Below are positions 1 through 5,926 of a stretch of DNA of 10,288 bases, one piece after another. Position 1 is the stretch's first letter. The number at the start of each line of letters is the position of its first letter. The translations under genes and the position numbers were made by a program. The notes under the pieces were generated by a model. The model was not told the origin of the DNA and ran no database searches. It saw only the letters and a list, made by a program, of their open reading frames with translations. This stretch comes from Phycisphaerae bacterium. Lineage in GTDB: Bacteria > Chloroflexota > Anaerolineae > 4572-78 > J111. The stretch lies in the NCBI GenBank assembly GCA_028285035.1, contig JANQQF010000021.1, positions 1 to 10,288 on the forward strand, read 5' to 3'.

Positions 1-687
1 GTTTTCAAAGCCACGCTCATAGATACGCAACGCCCCACCGGCTGGCAACGGATAGACAAAGCCATTTTGTTCAGTAATCGCGCTGACAGGGAAGGAGAGG
101 CGACTGGAGAACGTTCCAAATAACATGTCGGCCGCATCAACATTGATCAATCGTTCGTGTTGAGTGATTGCAACCTCTGTATCTGAGCGGTTATCACTAA
201 CAATTAGCTGGACCGGTCGCCCCAATACACCACCAGCTTCGTTCGTCAAATCAACACAGAGTTCATACCCTTCTTTGTGTTTTTGCCCGTTCACAGAAAA
301 ACCACCCGTCAGTGGTAATGAGGCCCCAACGACAATCGGCTCACCCGAGGCTTCAGCGATGTCGCTGCTACCAGAGAGCAAGGCTTGGGCATCCTCGGTA
401 CTCGGCACACACAACTTCCAGCCAGGCTCGATAATGTCGGAGTTATCGATCCGAGCGTAGCTATCATCGCTACCGTGGGCCTCGTTTGTGGCTTCCACAA
501 TGGCCGGGAAGGCTAAAACATCACCATAAAATTTATCGGCCAACTTAGACAGCCAGTCATCCGCTTGAACCACAACATCTTGATCACAAGCAACACCTTG
601 TGCTAAGACGTGTTGCGGGGCAAAAGTGTGTGGTGCGACACTCAAGGCAAATACAACGGCTAATAAAATATTAAACAACTTTTTCAT
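1..687 (-). CDS. ABC transporter substrate-binding protein with LysM-like N-terminus (partial, C-terminus off the left edge)
   Basis: The frame stays open from the ATG at 687 to the window edge, giving the first 229 residues. Residues 1-30 form a Sec signal peptide (KK, hydrophobic stretch, probable cleavage after VLA-29), so the product is exported. Residues about 37-96 resemble a LysM module: VVVQADDWLSKLADKFYGD, then an EPGWKLCVPS ending. Cys34 and Cys93 flank it and could pair. From about residue 117 the sequence matches the start of periplasmic-binding-protein fold type I proteins (LivJ/urea/amide-binding type): IVVGASLPLTGGFSVNG, then GYELCVDLTNEAGGVLGRPV. The family captures a small solute and hands it to an ABC permease. 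The permease genes would lie to the left and are not visible. A very good Shine-Dalgarno (AGGAGGAG) lies about 6 bases before the ATG. The family call is secure; the ligand is unknown. Confidence 0.9.
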   Translation of the reverse strand, partial: MKKLFNILLAVVFALSVAPHTFAPQHVLAQGVACDQDVVVQADDWLSKLADKFYGDVLAFPAIVEATNEAHGSDDSYARIDNSDIIEPGWKLCVPSTEDAQALLSGSSDIAEASGEPIVVGASLPLTGGFSVNGQKHKEGYELCVDLTNEAGGVLGRPVQLIVSDNRSDTEVAITQHERLINVDAADMLFGTFSSRLSFPVSAITEQNGFVYPLPAGGALRIYERGFEN

Positions 688-736
688 GAGTTACTCCTCC
701 TGAGAACTAAATTGGACTACATCATTGCTAGTCCTG

Positions 737-750
737 ATTAAAATTTTAAT
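737..750. repeat. Perfect 14-bp AT palindrome upstream of the substrate-binding-protein gene
   Basis: ATTAAAATTTTAAT is its own reverse complement. It lies about 50 bases before the ATG at 687, in the 239-base gap between the dehydrogenase and the transporter gene. It could be an operator, but it is AT-only and may be chance. It does not resemble the palindromes found at the gntR or marR promoters. Confidence 0.3.
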
Positions 751-799
751 ACCAAACAACAGTTTCCAACGATTGATAATGTTCTTTTGATAGCCTCCT

Positions 800-827
800 T
801 TCATAACCGTCCAGATATTCCTTGCAA
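800..827 (-). promoter_or_regulatory. Weak candidate promoter for the substrate-binding-protein gene
   Basis: On the minus strand TTGCAA (827-822) is followed after 16 bases by TATGAA (805-800). Each matches the sigma-70 consensus at 4 of 6 positions. It would give a leader of roughly 105 bases. The 239-base gap after the dehydrogenase gene makes a separate promoter plausible, but this assignment is tentative. The rest of the gap (688-926) shows nothing stronger. Confidence 0.22.
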
Positions 828-926
828 CCTATTAAATGTCAGGTAATTGGTAAGTAGTAATTACGGGTGATAAGCCTGCTTTGTTTGTTCAACCTGAACA
901 GTTACCTCACCTCTACAATTCGAAAT

Positions 927-1817
927 CTATCTCCGTCCTGTATCAATCCCAGCCATTCGGGCCAGAACATCAAACACGATCGCAAAGTCATAATGACCAA
1001 TGCCCATCCCTCGGGCTGCTGACATATATTCATTGGTCGTTGAGGTGGTAGGCAACGGCACATCCAGTTGTTGGCCTAGCTCAATGGCTAGATTGAGGTC
1101 TTTCTGCATCATCGTACAGTCGAACAATGCGGCGGGATGTTCAAGAATAAATGGACCACGATACTTGACCATCGGCGACGCAATCACACTGCTGAGCATT
1201 ACCTCTACGACCTTCTCTCGCGGGATACCACTCTTTTCAGCCAACAAAACCCCTTCGCTAAAGCCCATCATTTGCACAGCGAGGCTCAAGTTAATGGCAA
1301 TTTTGAGGGCTACGGCTTTGCCGTTTTCGCCGACGTGAAAGACGTTTGGTCCAATATCCTCGATGATCGGCTTAACCTTATCAAAGGCGGCTTTATCACC
1401 ACCGATCATAAAGGTCGCTTTTCCCTCTTCCAAGGTGATCGTGCTTGCCGAAACGGGAGCATCCAGCATTTTCGCGTTAGTTTCGGAATGTACTTGCTCG
1501 GCTAGTTCGCGGCTATAATTGGGACTCATTGTGGACATATCAATGTAGATTTTGTCCGGCGTCAAGCCTGCCAAAATACCATCTGGGCCTTGGGTGATGG
1601 CCTGTACAGCTTTAGTATTCGTCACCATCGAGCACGTGATATCTGCAACCTCAGCCACTTCCCGTGGCGAGCCAGCCCATTTCATTCCCAATTCAATCAA
1701 GGGATCGGCTTTAGAACGGGTGCGGTTATAGCCAGTGACGGTGTGACCTGCTGCCAACAGCCGCTTAACCATCGTGCTGCCCATTTCGCCTAAACCAACA
1801 TATCCAACATTTGCCAT
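927..1817 (-). CDS. NAD(P)-dependent beta-hydroxyacid dehydrogenase (3-hydroxyisobutyrate dehydrogenase / tartronate semialdehyde reductase superfamily)
   Basis: This is a 296-residue cytosolic oxidoreductase, the usual length for the family, which interconverts beta-hydroxyacids and their semialdehydes. The N-terminal Rossmann motif is GLGEMG (residues 8-13). N31-R32 after the second strand is typical of members that prefer NADP. The substrate-binding signature is DAPVSAS at 119-125, where most relatives read DAPVSGG. The catalytic lysine is K172 with N176 in GENGKAVALKIAIN. The C-terminal helical domain carries KDLNLAIELG (239-248) and VPLPTT. The open frame extends to a TTG at 1829, but those bases contain the Shine-Dalgarno (GGAGGA). 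The ATG at 1817, five bases after it, is therefore the start. The gene follows gntR by about 100 bases, probably in one transcript, and is the likeliest target of that regulator. Substrate cannot be fixed; other options are succinic semialdehyde or glyoxylate reductase-like activities. Confidence 0.92.
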   Translation of the reverse strand: MANVGYVGLGEMGSTMVKRLLAAGHTVTGYNRTRSKADPLIELGMKWAGSPREVAEVADITCSMVTNTKAVQAITQGPDGILAGLTPDKIYIDMSTMSPNYSRELAEQVHSETNAKMLDAPVSASTITLEEGKATFMIGGDKAAFDKVKPIIEDIGPNVFHVGENGKAVALKIAINLSLAVQMMGFSEGVLLAEKSGIPREKVVEVMLSSVIASPMVKYRGPFILEHPAALFDCTMMQKDLNLAIELGQQLDVPLPTTSTTNEYMSAARGMGIGHYDFAIVFDVLARMAGIDTGRR

Positions 1818-1860
1818 AGTTTCCTCCAAAGAAAATTCTAGCCCTAAAAGAGTTAATGCC

Positions 1861-1920
1861 CAACGCCTTAAAAGCCCTACACCTTAAAAACCCAATGCTT
1901 TAAGAATCTAACGCCTTTAG
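1861..1920. repeat. Degenerate tandem array, 16-bp period, about 3.75 units
   Basis: Four successive units fit a 16-base period: CAACGCCTTAAAAGCC (1861-1876), CTACACCTTAAAAACC (1877-1892), CAATGCTTTAAGAATC (1893-1908) and the partial TAACGCCTTTAG (1909-1920). The core is a CYTTAARA block. On the minus strand the array starts in the gntR stop codon and fills most of the gap before the dehydrogenase ribosome-binding site. It is not a terminator: the units are direct, not inverted. Confidence 0.6.
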
Positions 1921-2609
1921 CGATTATCCTGACGCGCTGCCTGATTTTCAATCAATCGATTGTAGGCCTCTCTCGCCTTGCGGTTATGCTGGGCCACTAT
2001 TTCTTTTAAACCTTCGGCGTCTCGCTTTTCCAGTAATGCAATCATCTGCCCATGCTCGGCATGGGCTTGATCCATCCGTCGTGAGGTAAACTGTTCTGAG
2101 TAAAAGGAACGCAAGCGGTCACGACTATCCAAAGCTCGTGTCGTGAAACGTAATAACATTTTCATAGTAGTGATTTTGGCAATGCTCAAATGAAACTGGT
2201 TGTTGAGGTCATACCACTGATCTGGATCTTTAGCATTCAAGACCTGCGCCATTTGAGTATCAAGCTGACGGAGCTTCGAAATATCATCTTCAGTCGCTTT
2301 TTCAACAGCGAAGCTAAAGGCAACCTGCTCAAGAGATTCTAGCAATGCAAAGATTTCAGTTATGGTTTCGGGGGATATTTCTGAAATGATGGTGCCTGTA
2401 TGAGGGGTGATTTCAACCAAGCCCTCGGCTTGCAGGCGTTGTAAGGCACCACGAATAGGAATAGGACTGACCCCAAGCTCTTCACTTAAGGTATCCATCA
2501 CCAATTTCTCGCCCGGCTTAAGGTCGCAGCGCATGATAGCATCACGCAGGGTATCATAAACGTATTCTTCTTTTGTGCGATGGGGTTTGGCACGGGTTTG
2601 AGAAATCAT
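1917..2609 (-). CDS. GntR-family transcriptional regulator, FCD subfamily
   Basis: A 230-residue DNA-binding protein. Residues about 14-78 are the GntR winged helix (VYDTLRDAIMRCDLKPGEKL, then LSEELGVSPIPIRGALQRLQAEGLVEITPHTGTIIS in sequence). The rest is the all-helical FCD effector domain. Probable metal/effector ligands are N136 and H140 (NNQFH), H186 (EHGQMI) and H208 (QHNRKA). FCD regulators typically bind carboxylic acids or sugar acids and release DNA. An in-frame ATG exists at 2642, but it lies upstream of the predicted transcription start and inside the operator. The ATG at 2609, six bases after AGGA, is preferred; its neighbour at 2612 is also possible. The gene is divergent from marR and upstream of the dehydrogenase, so it probably controls itself and that gene. 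Confidence 0.93.
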   Translation of the reverse strand: MISQTRAKPHRTKEEYVYDTLRDAIMRCDLKPGEKLVMDTLSEELGVSPIPIRGALQRLQAEGLVEITPHTGTIISEISPETITEIFALLESLEQVAFSFAVEKATEDDISKLRQLDTQMAQVLNAKDPDQWYDLNNQFHLSIAKITTMKMLLRFTTRALDSRDRLRSFYSEQFTSRRMDQAHAEHGQMIALLEKRDAEGLKEIVAQHNRKAREAYNRLIENQAARQDNR

Positions 2610-2614
2610 CATTG

Positions 2615-2654
2615 ATCCTATATCATATATGATATATCGCATAGGATATAGGAT
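2615..2654. promoter_or_regulatory. Nested palindromic operator at the gntR promoter
   Basis: A perfect 18-bp palindrome, TATATCATATATGATATA, occupies 2619-2636. Overlapping it is an inverted repeat with perfect 10-bp arms, ATCCTATATC (2615-2624) and GATATAGGAT (2645-2654). The right arm covers the -10 box of the minus-strand gntR promoter and the 18-bp palindrome covers about +1 to +18. This is the expected geometry for autorepression by the GntR dimer. Binding by GntR itself is inferred. Confidence 0.7.
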
Positions 2655-2670
2655 TTTTCACTTTTGTCAA
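2643..2670 (-). promoter_or_regulatory. gntR promoter
   Basis: On the minus strand a consensus -35 TTGACA (2670-2665) is separated by 16 bases from TATCCT (2648-2643). The predicted transcription start near 2637 leaves a leader of about 28 bases before the ATG at 2609. It rules out the upstream ATG at 2642 as the normal start. Confidence 0.6.
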
Positions 2671-2697
2671 AAAATGATTTGAGTTTTTAAAGTCCTC

Positions 2698-2726
2698 TTG
2701 ACATTGTAACAAAATCATGTTAAATT
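2698..2726 (+). promoter_or_regulatory. marR promoter
   Basis: Consensus -35 TTGACA (2698-2703), a 17-base spacer, and TAAATT (2721-2726) as the -10. The predicted transcription start near 2733 falls inside the palindrome at 2728-2745, giving a leader of about 30 bases. Confidence 0.65.
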
Positions 2727-2727
2727 T

Positions 2728-2745
2728 TAGTTCATTGATGAACTA
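2728..2745. promoter_or_regulatory. MarR operator 1 (marR promoter)
   Basis: TAGTTCAT-TG-ATGAACTA is an inverted repeat with perfect 8-bp arms around two bases. It overlaps the predicted marR transcription start. The same half-sites recur before the MFS gene at 3241-3258. An 18-bp dyad at a marR promoter is the normal form of a MarR-family binding site. Confidence 0.8.
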
Positions 2746-2762
2746 TTTTTAAGCAAACAATT

Positions 2763-3212
2763 ATGAGTAACAAACACACATCAACAGCCGAAGAACTTTT
2801 AGCCTTAGATACGTACACAAAATTATTACGGGCCACAGGTTCTGTAAGGACCCGAATTGGCTGTCATAATACAGTTGGCGAGCTAAATGACTCACAATTT
2901 GGCACGCTCGATATGCTTTATCACGTTGGACCTCTGCATCAAAATGCTATTGGTGAAAAACTGTTGGTCAGCAAAAGCAACGTTGTTGCGGTGATTGACA
3001 AGCTTGAGGAACAGGGCTTGGTTAAGCGCGAGCGCAGCATCGAAGATCGGCGGCGCATTTTAGTGCATTTGACCGAGGCGGGGCGAGATATGTTAGAGTC
3101 GCTGTTTCCAGGCCACGCTGCCGCGATCACGACAGAAATGAGCTGCTTGACAGCGTCTGAGCAAAAAGAGTTGGGACGACTTTGCCGTAAGTTAGGTTTG
3201 AACTTAAAGTAA
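2763..3212 (+). CDS. MarR-family transcriptional regulator
   Basis: A 149-residue winged-helix repressor of normal family length. The DNA-binding domain spans about residues 41-107. The recognition helix lies around 70-82 (SKSNVVAVIDKLEEQG) and the wing is SIEDRRRILVHLT, with the conserved D95-R96-R97. N- and C-terminal helices would form the dimer interface where ligands usually bind. Three cysteines (C34, C128, C141) are present; whether any senses redox is speculation. No clear Shine-Dalgarno precedes the ATG, so translation may be weak, which suits a self-limited repressor. The gene has its own promoter with an operator on the start point and is followed after 103 bases by the MFS gene, whose upstream region carries the same operator. 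It is the likely repressor of the downstream efflux/redox operon. Confidence 0.95.
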   Translation: MSNKHTSTAEELLALDTYTKLLRATGSVRTRIGCHNTVGELNDSQFGTLDMLYHVGPLHQNAIGEKLLVSKSNVVAVIDKLEEQGLVKRERSIEDRRRILVHLTEAGRDMLESLFPGHAAAITTEMSCLTASEQKELGRLCRKLGLNLK

Positions 3213-3240
3213 TAATTCGGTTCAAAATTTTTTACCATAA

Positions 3241-3258
3241 TAGTTCATAAGTGAACTG
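3241..3258. promoter_or_regulatory. MarR operator 2 (MFS operon promoter)
   Basis: TAGTTCATAAGTGAACTG matches operator 1 at 14 of 18 positions in the same register. The left half-site is identical and the right differs at two bases; the other two differences are the central dinucleotide. It sits 58 bases before the MFS start. CATAAT at 3236-3241 just before it could be the -10 box, mirroring the -10/operator order at marR, although no good -35 was found. Confidence 0.78.
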
Positions 3259-3315
3259 TACACAATAAAACCATAAACCATAACCAGACATATTGGCTAA
3301 CAATGGAGAATTAAA

Positions 3316-4500
3316 ATGAACAAAACACAATTGCGAAATTTAACCATTCTGCTGGGCAGTACAACCACGGTATTGGCGGCAACGATCATTGCCCCAGCCT
3401 TACCAGAAATGGCAACTGCCTTTCAGGATACACCCAACGCTGATTTTCTTGTCAGATTGACCCTGACAATGCCTGCTCTGTTTATTGCCCTTGGCGCACC
3501 CTTCGTTGGATTGCTATTGGACCGCTTGGGACGTAAGCCCGTGTTGATCGCATCCCTGATTTTGTACGCAGTGGCTGGCACGGCTGGCTTTGTGCTGAAT
3601 GATTTGGTGACGATTTTGGTGAGTCGAGCCTTACTCGGCTTTGCTGTGGCAGGTATTATGAGTGGCTTTACCACGCTCATTCTCGACTACTTCAGCGGTA
3701 CCAAACTCAACCAATTTATGGGCTATCAGGGGGCCTTTATTGGCCTCGGTGGAATGGTCTTCCTCTTGATCGCAGGCTTCCTGGCCGACATCGGTTGGCA
3801 ATTCCCATTTTTAGTCCACCTCTTTGCCCTGATCGTGCTACCTGGGGTGCTCTTTGCCATCGAGGAGCCACAAACCCAAGCCGATGATGTGACAGACAAG
3901 AGTTTCTCGTCAACCCTAGTTTTTCCTTGGAAACCCATTACTCCGATCTACATCATTTCCTTTGTCGGGATGATTATCTTTTTCATCTTTCCTGTTCAGC
4001 TCCCCTTCTACTTAAGCGGCTTTGCTGAAGTGAACAACAGTCAAGTCGGCTTGGCCCTGTCCTTACAAACACTCTCGTCGGTTGTTATTGCCTTGCTCTA
4101 TCCCCAAGTGAAAGCTCGGTTCTCATTTGCCGCGATCTTCGCCATGATTTTTCTTACCTTCAGTATCAACCACGCCATCATATCCCTCACAGGCAGCTAC
4201 AGCCTCGTTATTGTGGCGATGCTCATTGGCGGTTTGGGGATCGGTTTATTCCCGCCAAACAGCAGCGTCTGGCTAGCCGAGGTGACCCCACCCGCATTAC
4301 GTGGTCGTGCCGTTGGGGGAATGACCAGCGCAATTTTTCTGGGCCAATTCTTCTCCCCGATTTTTAGTCAGCCCATTGTCGGCCAATTTGGTTTGGCGGG
4401 GATGTTTGGTATAGCCGGTGCGCTTTCGTTGTTAATCGTTGTTATTTTTGTGGCAGTCGCGACACGCTCGGCGGCTGAACCCGCAATGCAAAATTTATAA
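3316..4500 (+). CDS. MFS efflux transporter, DHA1 (Bcr/CflA-like drug:H+ antiporter) type
   Basis: A 394-residue inner-membrane protein with about 12 hydrophobic helices in two halves, joined by a short polar stretch at 183-200. The N-terminal PALPEM (27-32) is common in DHA1 multidrug antiporters. MFS motif A is GLLLDRLGRKP (65-75) in the loop between helices 2 and 3. R104 in SRALLG fits the helix-4 motif B arginine. PALRGRAVGG (326-335) is the degenerate motif A of the second half. Such proteins export small hydrophobic or toxic molecules using the proton gradient. GGAGAA lies 5 bases before the ATG. The gene is first in a probable operon, 29 bases before the NmrA-like gene, and lies behind a MarR operator, the usual arrangement for ligand-induced efflux. 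The substrate cannot be told. Confidence 0.94.
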   Translation: MNKTQLRNLTILLGSTTTVLAATIIAPALPEMATAFQDTPNADFLVRLTLTMPALFIALGAPFVGLLLDRLGRKPVLIASLILYAVAGTAGFVLNDLVTILVSRALLGFAVAGIMSGFTTLILDYFSGTKLNQFMGYQGAFIGLGGMVFLLIAGFLADIGWQFPFLVHLFALIVLPGVLFAIEEPQTQADDVTDKSFSSTLVFPWKPITPIYIISFVGMIIFFIFPVQLPFYLSGFAEVNNSQVGLALSLQTLSSVVIALLYPQVKARFSFAAIFAMIFLTFSINHAIISLTGSYSLVIVAMLIGGLGIGLFPPNSSVWLAEVTPPALRGRAVGGMTSAIFLGQFFSPIFSQPIVGQFGLAGMFGIAGALSLLIVVIFVAVATRSAAEPAMQNL

Positions 4501-4529
4501 ATTCTACAATATATTTGAGGACACATATT

Positions 4530-5369
4530 ATGAACAATAAAATCATATTGGTAACTGGGGCCACCGGCCAACAAGGGGGTGCGACGGCCCGCAAATTACT
4601 CGAAAAAGGCTGGGCCGTTCGCGGGCTGACCCGCAATCCAGATAGCACCAAAGCCAAGGCTCTCGCTGAAGCAGGGGCTGAAATGGTTCAAGGTGATTTA
4701 GAAGATAGAGCTTCGCTTGATGCGGCCTTAGCAGGCGTGTATGGTGTTTACAGCTTTCCCAATATGGCCTCTGGTCTTGAGGGGGAAATTCGCCAGGGTA
4801 AGATTATGGCGGATGCGGCTAAAGCGGCTGGGGTTCAACATTTTCTACAAGCATCTGTTGGCGGGGTCGAGCGTAACAGTGGCGTGCCACATTTTGAAAG
4901 TAAGTGGGAGGTTGAAAACTATGTTCGCTCGCTCAATTTACCAGCCACATTTCTGCGACCTGCCTATTTTATGGAAAATCTCAACTGGAAGCGAGAACAG
5001 ATTTTGGGCGGTACCTATGAGAGTATGGGAATGGTTCCCGACAAGCCGTTACAAATCATTGCGGTTGATGACATTGGGGGGTTCGCCGCCCTCATCTTTG
5101 AAAACCCGCAAGTGTATATCGGCCAAGGGCTTGAAATTGCTGGCGATGAGCTAACCGAGCCACAAATGGTTGAGGTTATGGCTCAAGTGATTGGGCGACC
5201 CGTCACATTGACTCAGCCAGAGGGGTCATCCGCTTTTGAGGATATGGCGATTATGGTCAATTGGTTTAATGAAAAAGGGTATGAGGCTGACATTCCGGCA
5301 CTCCGTGATCAGCATCCTGATCTGGCCGACTTCAAGACTTGGTTACAAGCAAATGGCTGGGCAAGCTAA
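4530..5369 (+). CDS. NmrA-family NAD(P)-binding protein (atypical SDR)
   Basis: A 279-residue cytosolic protein. The N-terminal Rossmann motif is GATGQQG (residues 10-16). LTRNP (33-37) after the second strand places R35 to bind the NADPH 2'-phosphate. Strand and helix order then follows the NmrA/HSCARG pattern, with QASVGG (108-112) and HFESKWEVENYV (121-132), where K125 stands in for the SDR active-site lysine. Relatives either sense NADP(H) ratio without catalysis or act as quinone/isoflavone-type reductases, and the sequence does not decide which. The frame can be read back to a TTG at 4515, but that TTGAGG contains the Shine-Dalgarno, so the ATG at 4530 is preferred. Its place behind the efflux pump suggests a redox role in the same stress response. 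Confidence 0.9.
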   Translation: MNNKIILVTGATGQQGGATARKLLEKGWAVRGLTRNPDSTKAKALAEAGAEMVQGDLEDRASLDAALAGVYGVYSFPNMASGLEGEIRQGKIMADAAKAAGVQHFLQASVGGVERNSGVPHFESKWEVENYVRSLNLPATFLRPAYFMENLNWKREQILGGTYESMGMVPDKPLQIIAVDDIGGFAALIFENPQVYIGQGLEIAGDELTEPQMVEVMAQVIGRPVTLTQPEGSSAFEDMAIMVNWFNEKGYEADIPALRDQHPDLADFKTWLQANGWAS

Positions 5370-5414
5370 CCCCCACCCAATCCATCAAGTGTTAGGAAAA
5401 ACAGGGATATAAAA

Positions 5415-5852
5415 ATGAATGAAACGAAACGAGAACACACAAATTCAGCAGACAACTCCCGAAAGCGTATTCTGGCTCGTGGATGTGACCCAGATGCTTC
5501 GCTGGCAGCCTCAAAAGCCATCCCCCCTTTGATTGGCAATCCGGAATATGTTCCGACGACAAATGATGCGGATTTTATTGAGAAGTTGGAATCGCAGGAT
5601 TGGTCAGTCATATTTTTTGCCCCTGGGGCATGTCGCTTCAGCGCGGCAAAACAACCCATACCCGGTAGCATTTCCCAAACCCAAGGGTGGACTCTGGAAC
5701 AGTATCGAGCATTGGTTCGGGAATATCAAGGGGATACGATACAAATTGTTGAGACACAGGATGAGCGGGAAACGGTCGGTCTACTCAAAAATGCGCTGAC
5801 AAATGCACAGGAGATAAACTCGATTGCGCCGCGTTTAGAAACCAAACAATGA
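5415..5852 (+). CDS. Uncharacterised 145-residue protein
   Basis: I do not recognise this family. The reading frame is convincing: AGGGAT lies 6 bases before the ATG, the gene follows the NmrA-like gene by 45 bases, and its stop is 74 bases before the next start. No signal peptide or membrane segment is visible, so it is probably cytosolic. The first 20 residues are polar and probably disordered. RGCDPDASLAASK (22-34) and PPLIGNPEYVP (37-47) look like conserved motifs. DWSVIFFAPGACRF (62-75) reads as a buried beta strand ending in a Pro-Gly-Ala-Cys turn. A helix (EQYRALVREY), a strand (DTIQIVET, 107-114) and a final helix (ERETVGLLKNAL) follow. The alpha/beta order and C73 after the strand loosely recall thioredoxin-like folds, but there is no CxxC, so that is only a guess. 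Two cysteines (C24, C73) could be redox-active or metal ligands. Confidence 0.85.
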   Translation: MNETKREHTNSADNSRKRILARGCDPDASLAASKAIPPLIGNPEYVPTTNDADFIEKLESQDWSVIFFAPGACRFSAAKQPIPGSISQTQGWTLEQYRALVREYQGDTIQIVETQDERETVGLLKNALTNAQEINSIAPRLETKQ

Positions 5853-5881
5853 TTTCCTCTGCGCACAGTTTGCGTTATACT
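5853..5881 (+). promoter_or_regulatory. Weak candidate internal promoter before the CDGSH gene
   Basis: TATACT (5876-5881) matches the -10 consensus at 5 of 6 positions. TTTCCT 17 bases upstream is a poor -35. The 74-base gap before the CDGSH gene leaves room for an internal promoter, so this gene may also be expressed independently of the efflux operon. Confidence 0.28.
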
Positions 5882-5926
5882 TTCAACAAATCGCTTGGCT
5901 ACCTCTATGACAAAGGAGAATTTCTG

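Noticed and set aside
691..804. A 37-codon minus-strand open frame ending three bases before the start of the substrate-binding-protein gene
   Set aside because: No convincing ribosome-binding site precedes its ATG, its composition looks like AT-rich spacer, and its end coincides with the Shine-Dalgarno region of the real gene.
886..900. TGTTCA-ACC-TGAACA dyad resembling a third MarR operator
   Set aside because: The centre is 3 bases, not 4, so half-sites are out of register. It lies just after the dehydrogenase stop, not at a promoter. As a terminator it lacks a U-run.
1137..1505. A 122-codon plus-strand open frame
   Set aside because: It lies opposite the well-supported dehydrogenase gene and has no family-like motif.
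1861..1920. The 16-bp array considered as a CRISPR or attachment site
   Set aside because: There are no unique spacers between units, the copies are degenerate, and there are no cas or integrase genes in the window.
5366..5671. A 101-codon minus-strand open frame overlapping the start of the 145-residue protein gene
   Set aside because: It is antisense to a frame with better ribosome-binding site, spacing and motif content, and has no plausible upstream signals.
5849..5926. An N-terminal extension of the CDGSH protein starting at an ATGA overlap with the previous gene
   Set aside because: Translational coupling is possible, but a strong AAAGGAGAA lies just before the ATG at 5927 and the extension does not resemble the family.
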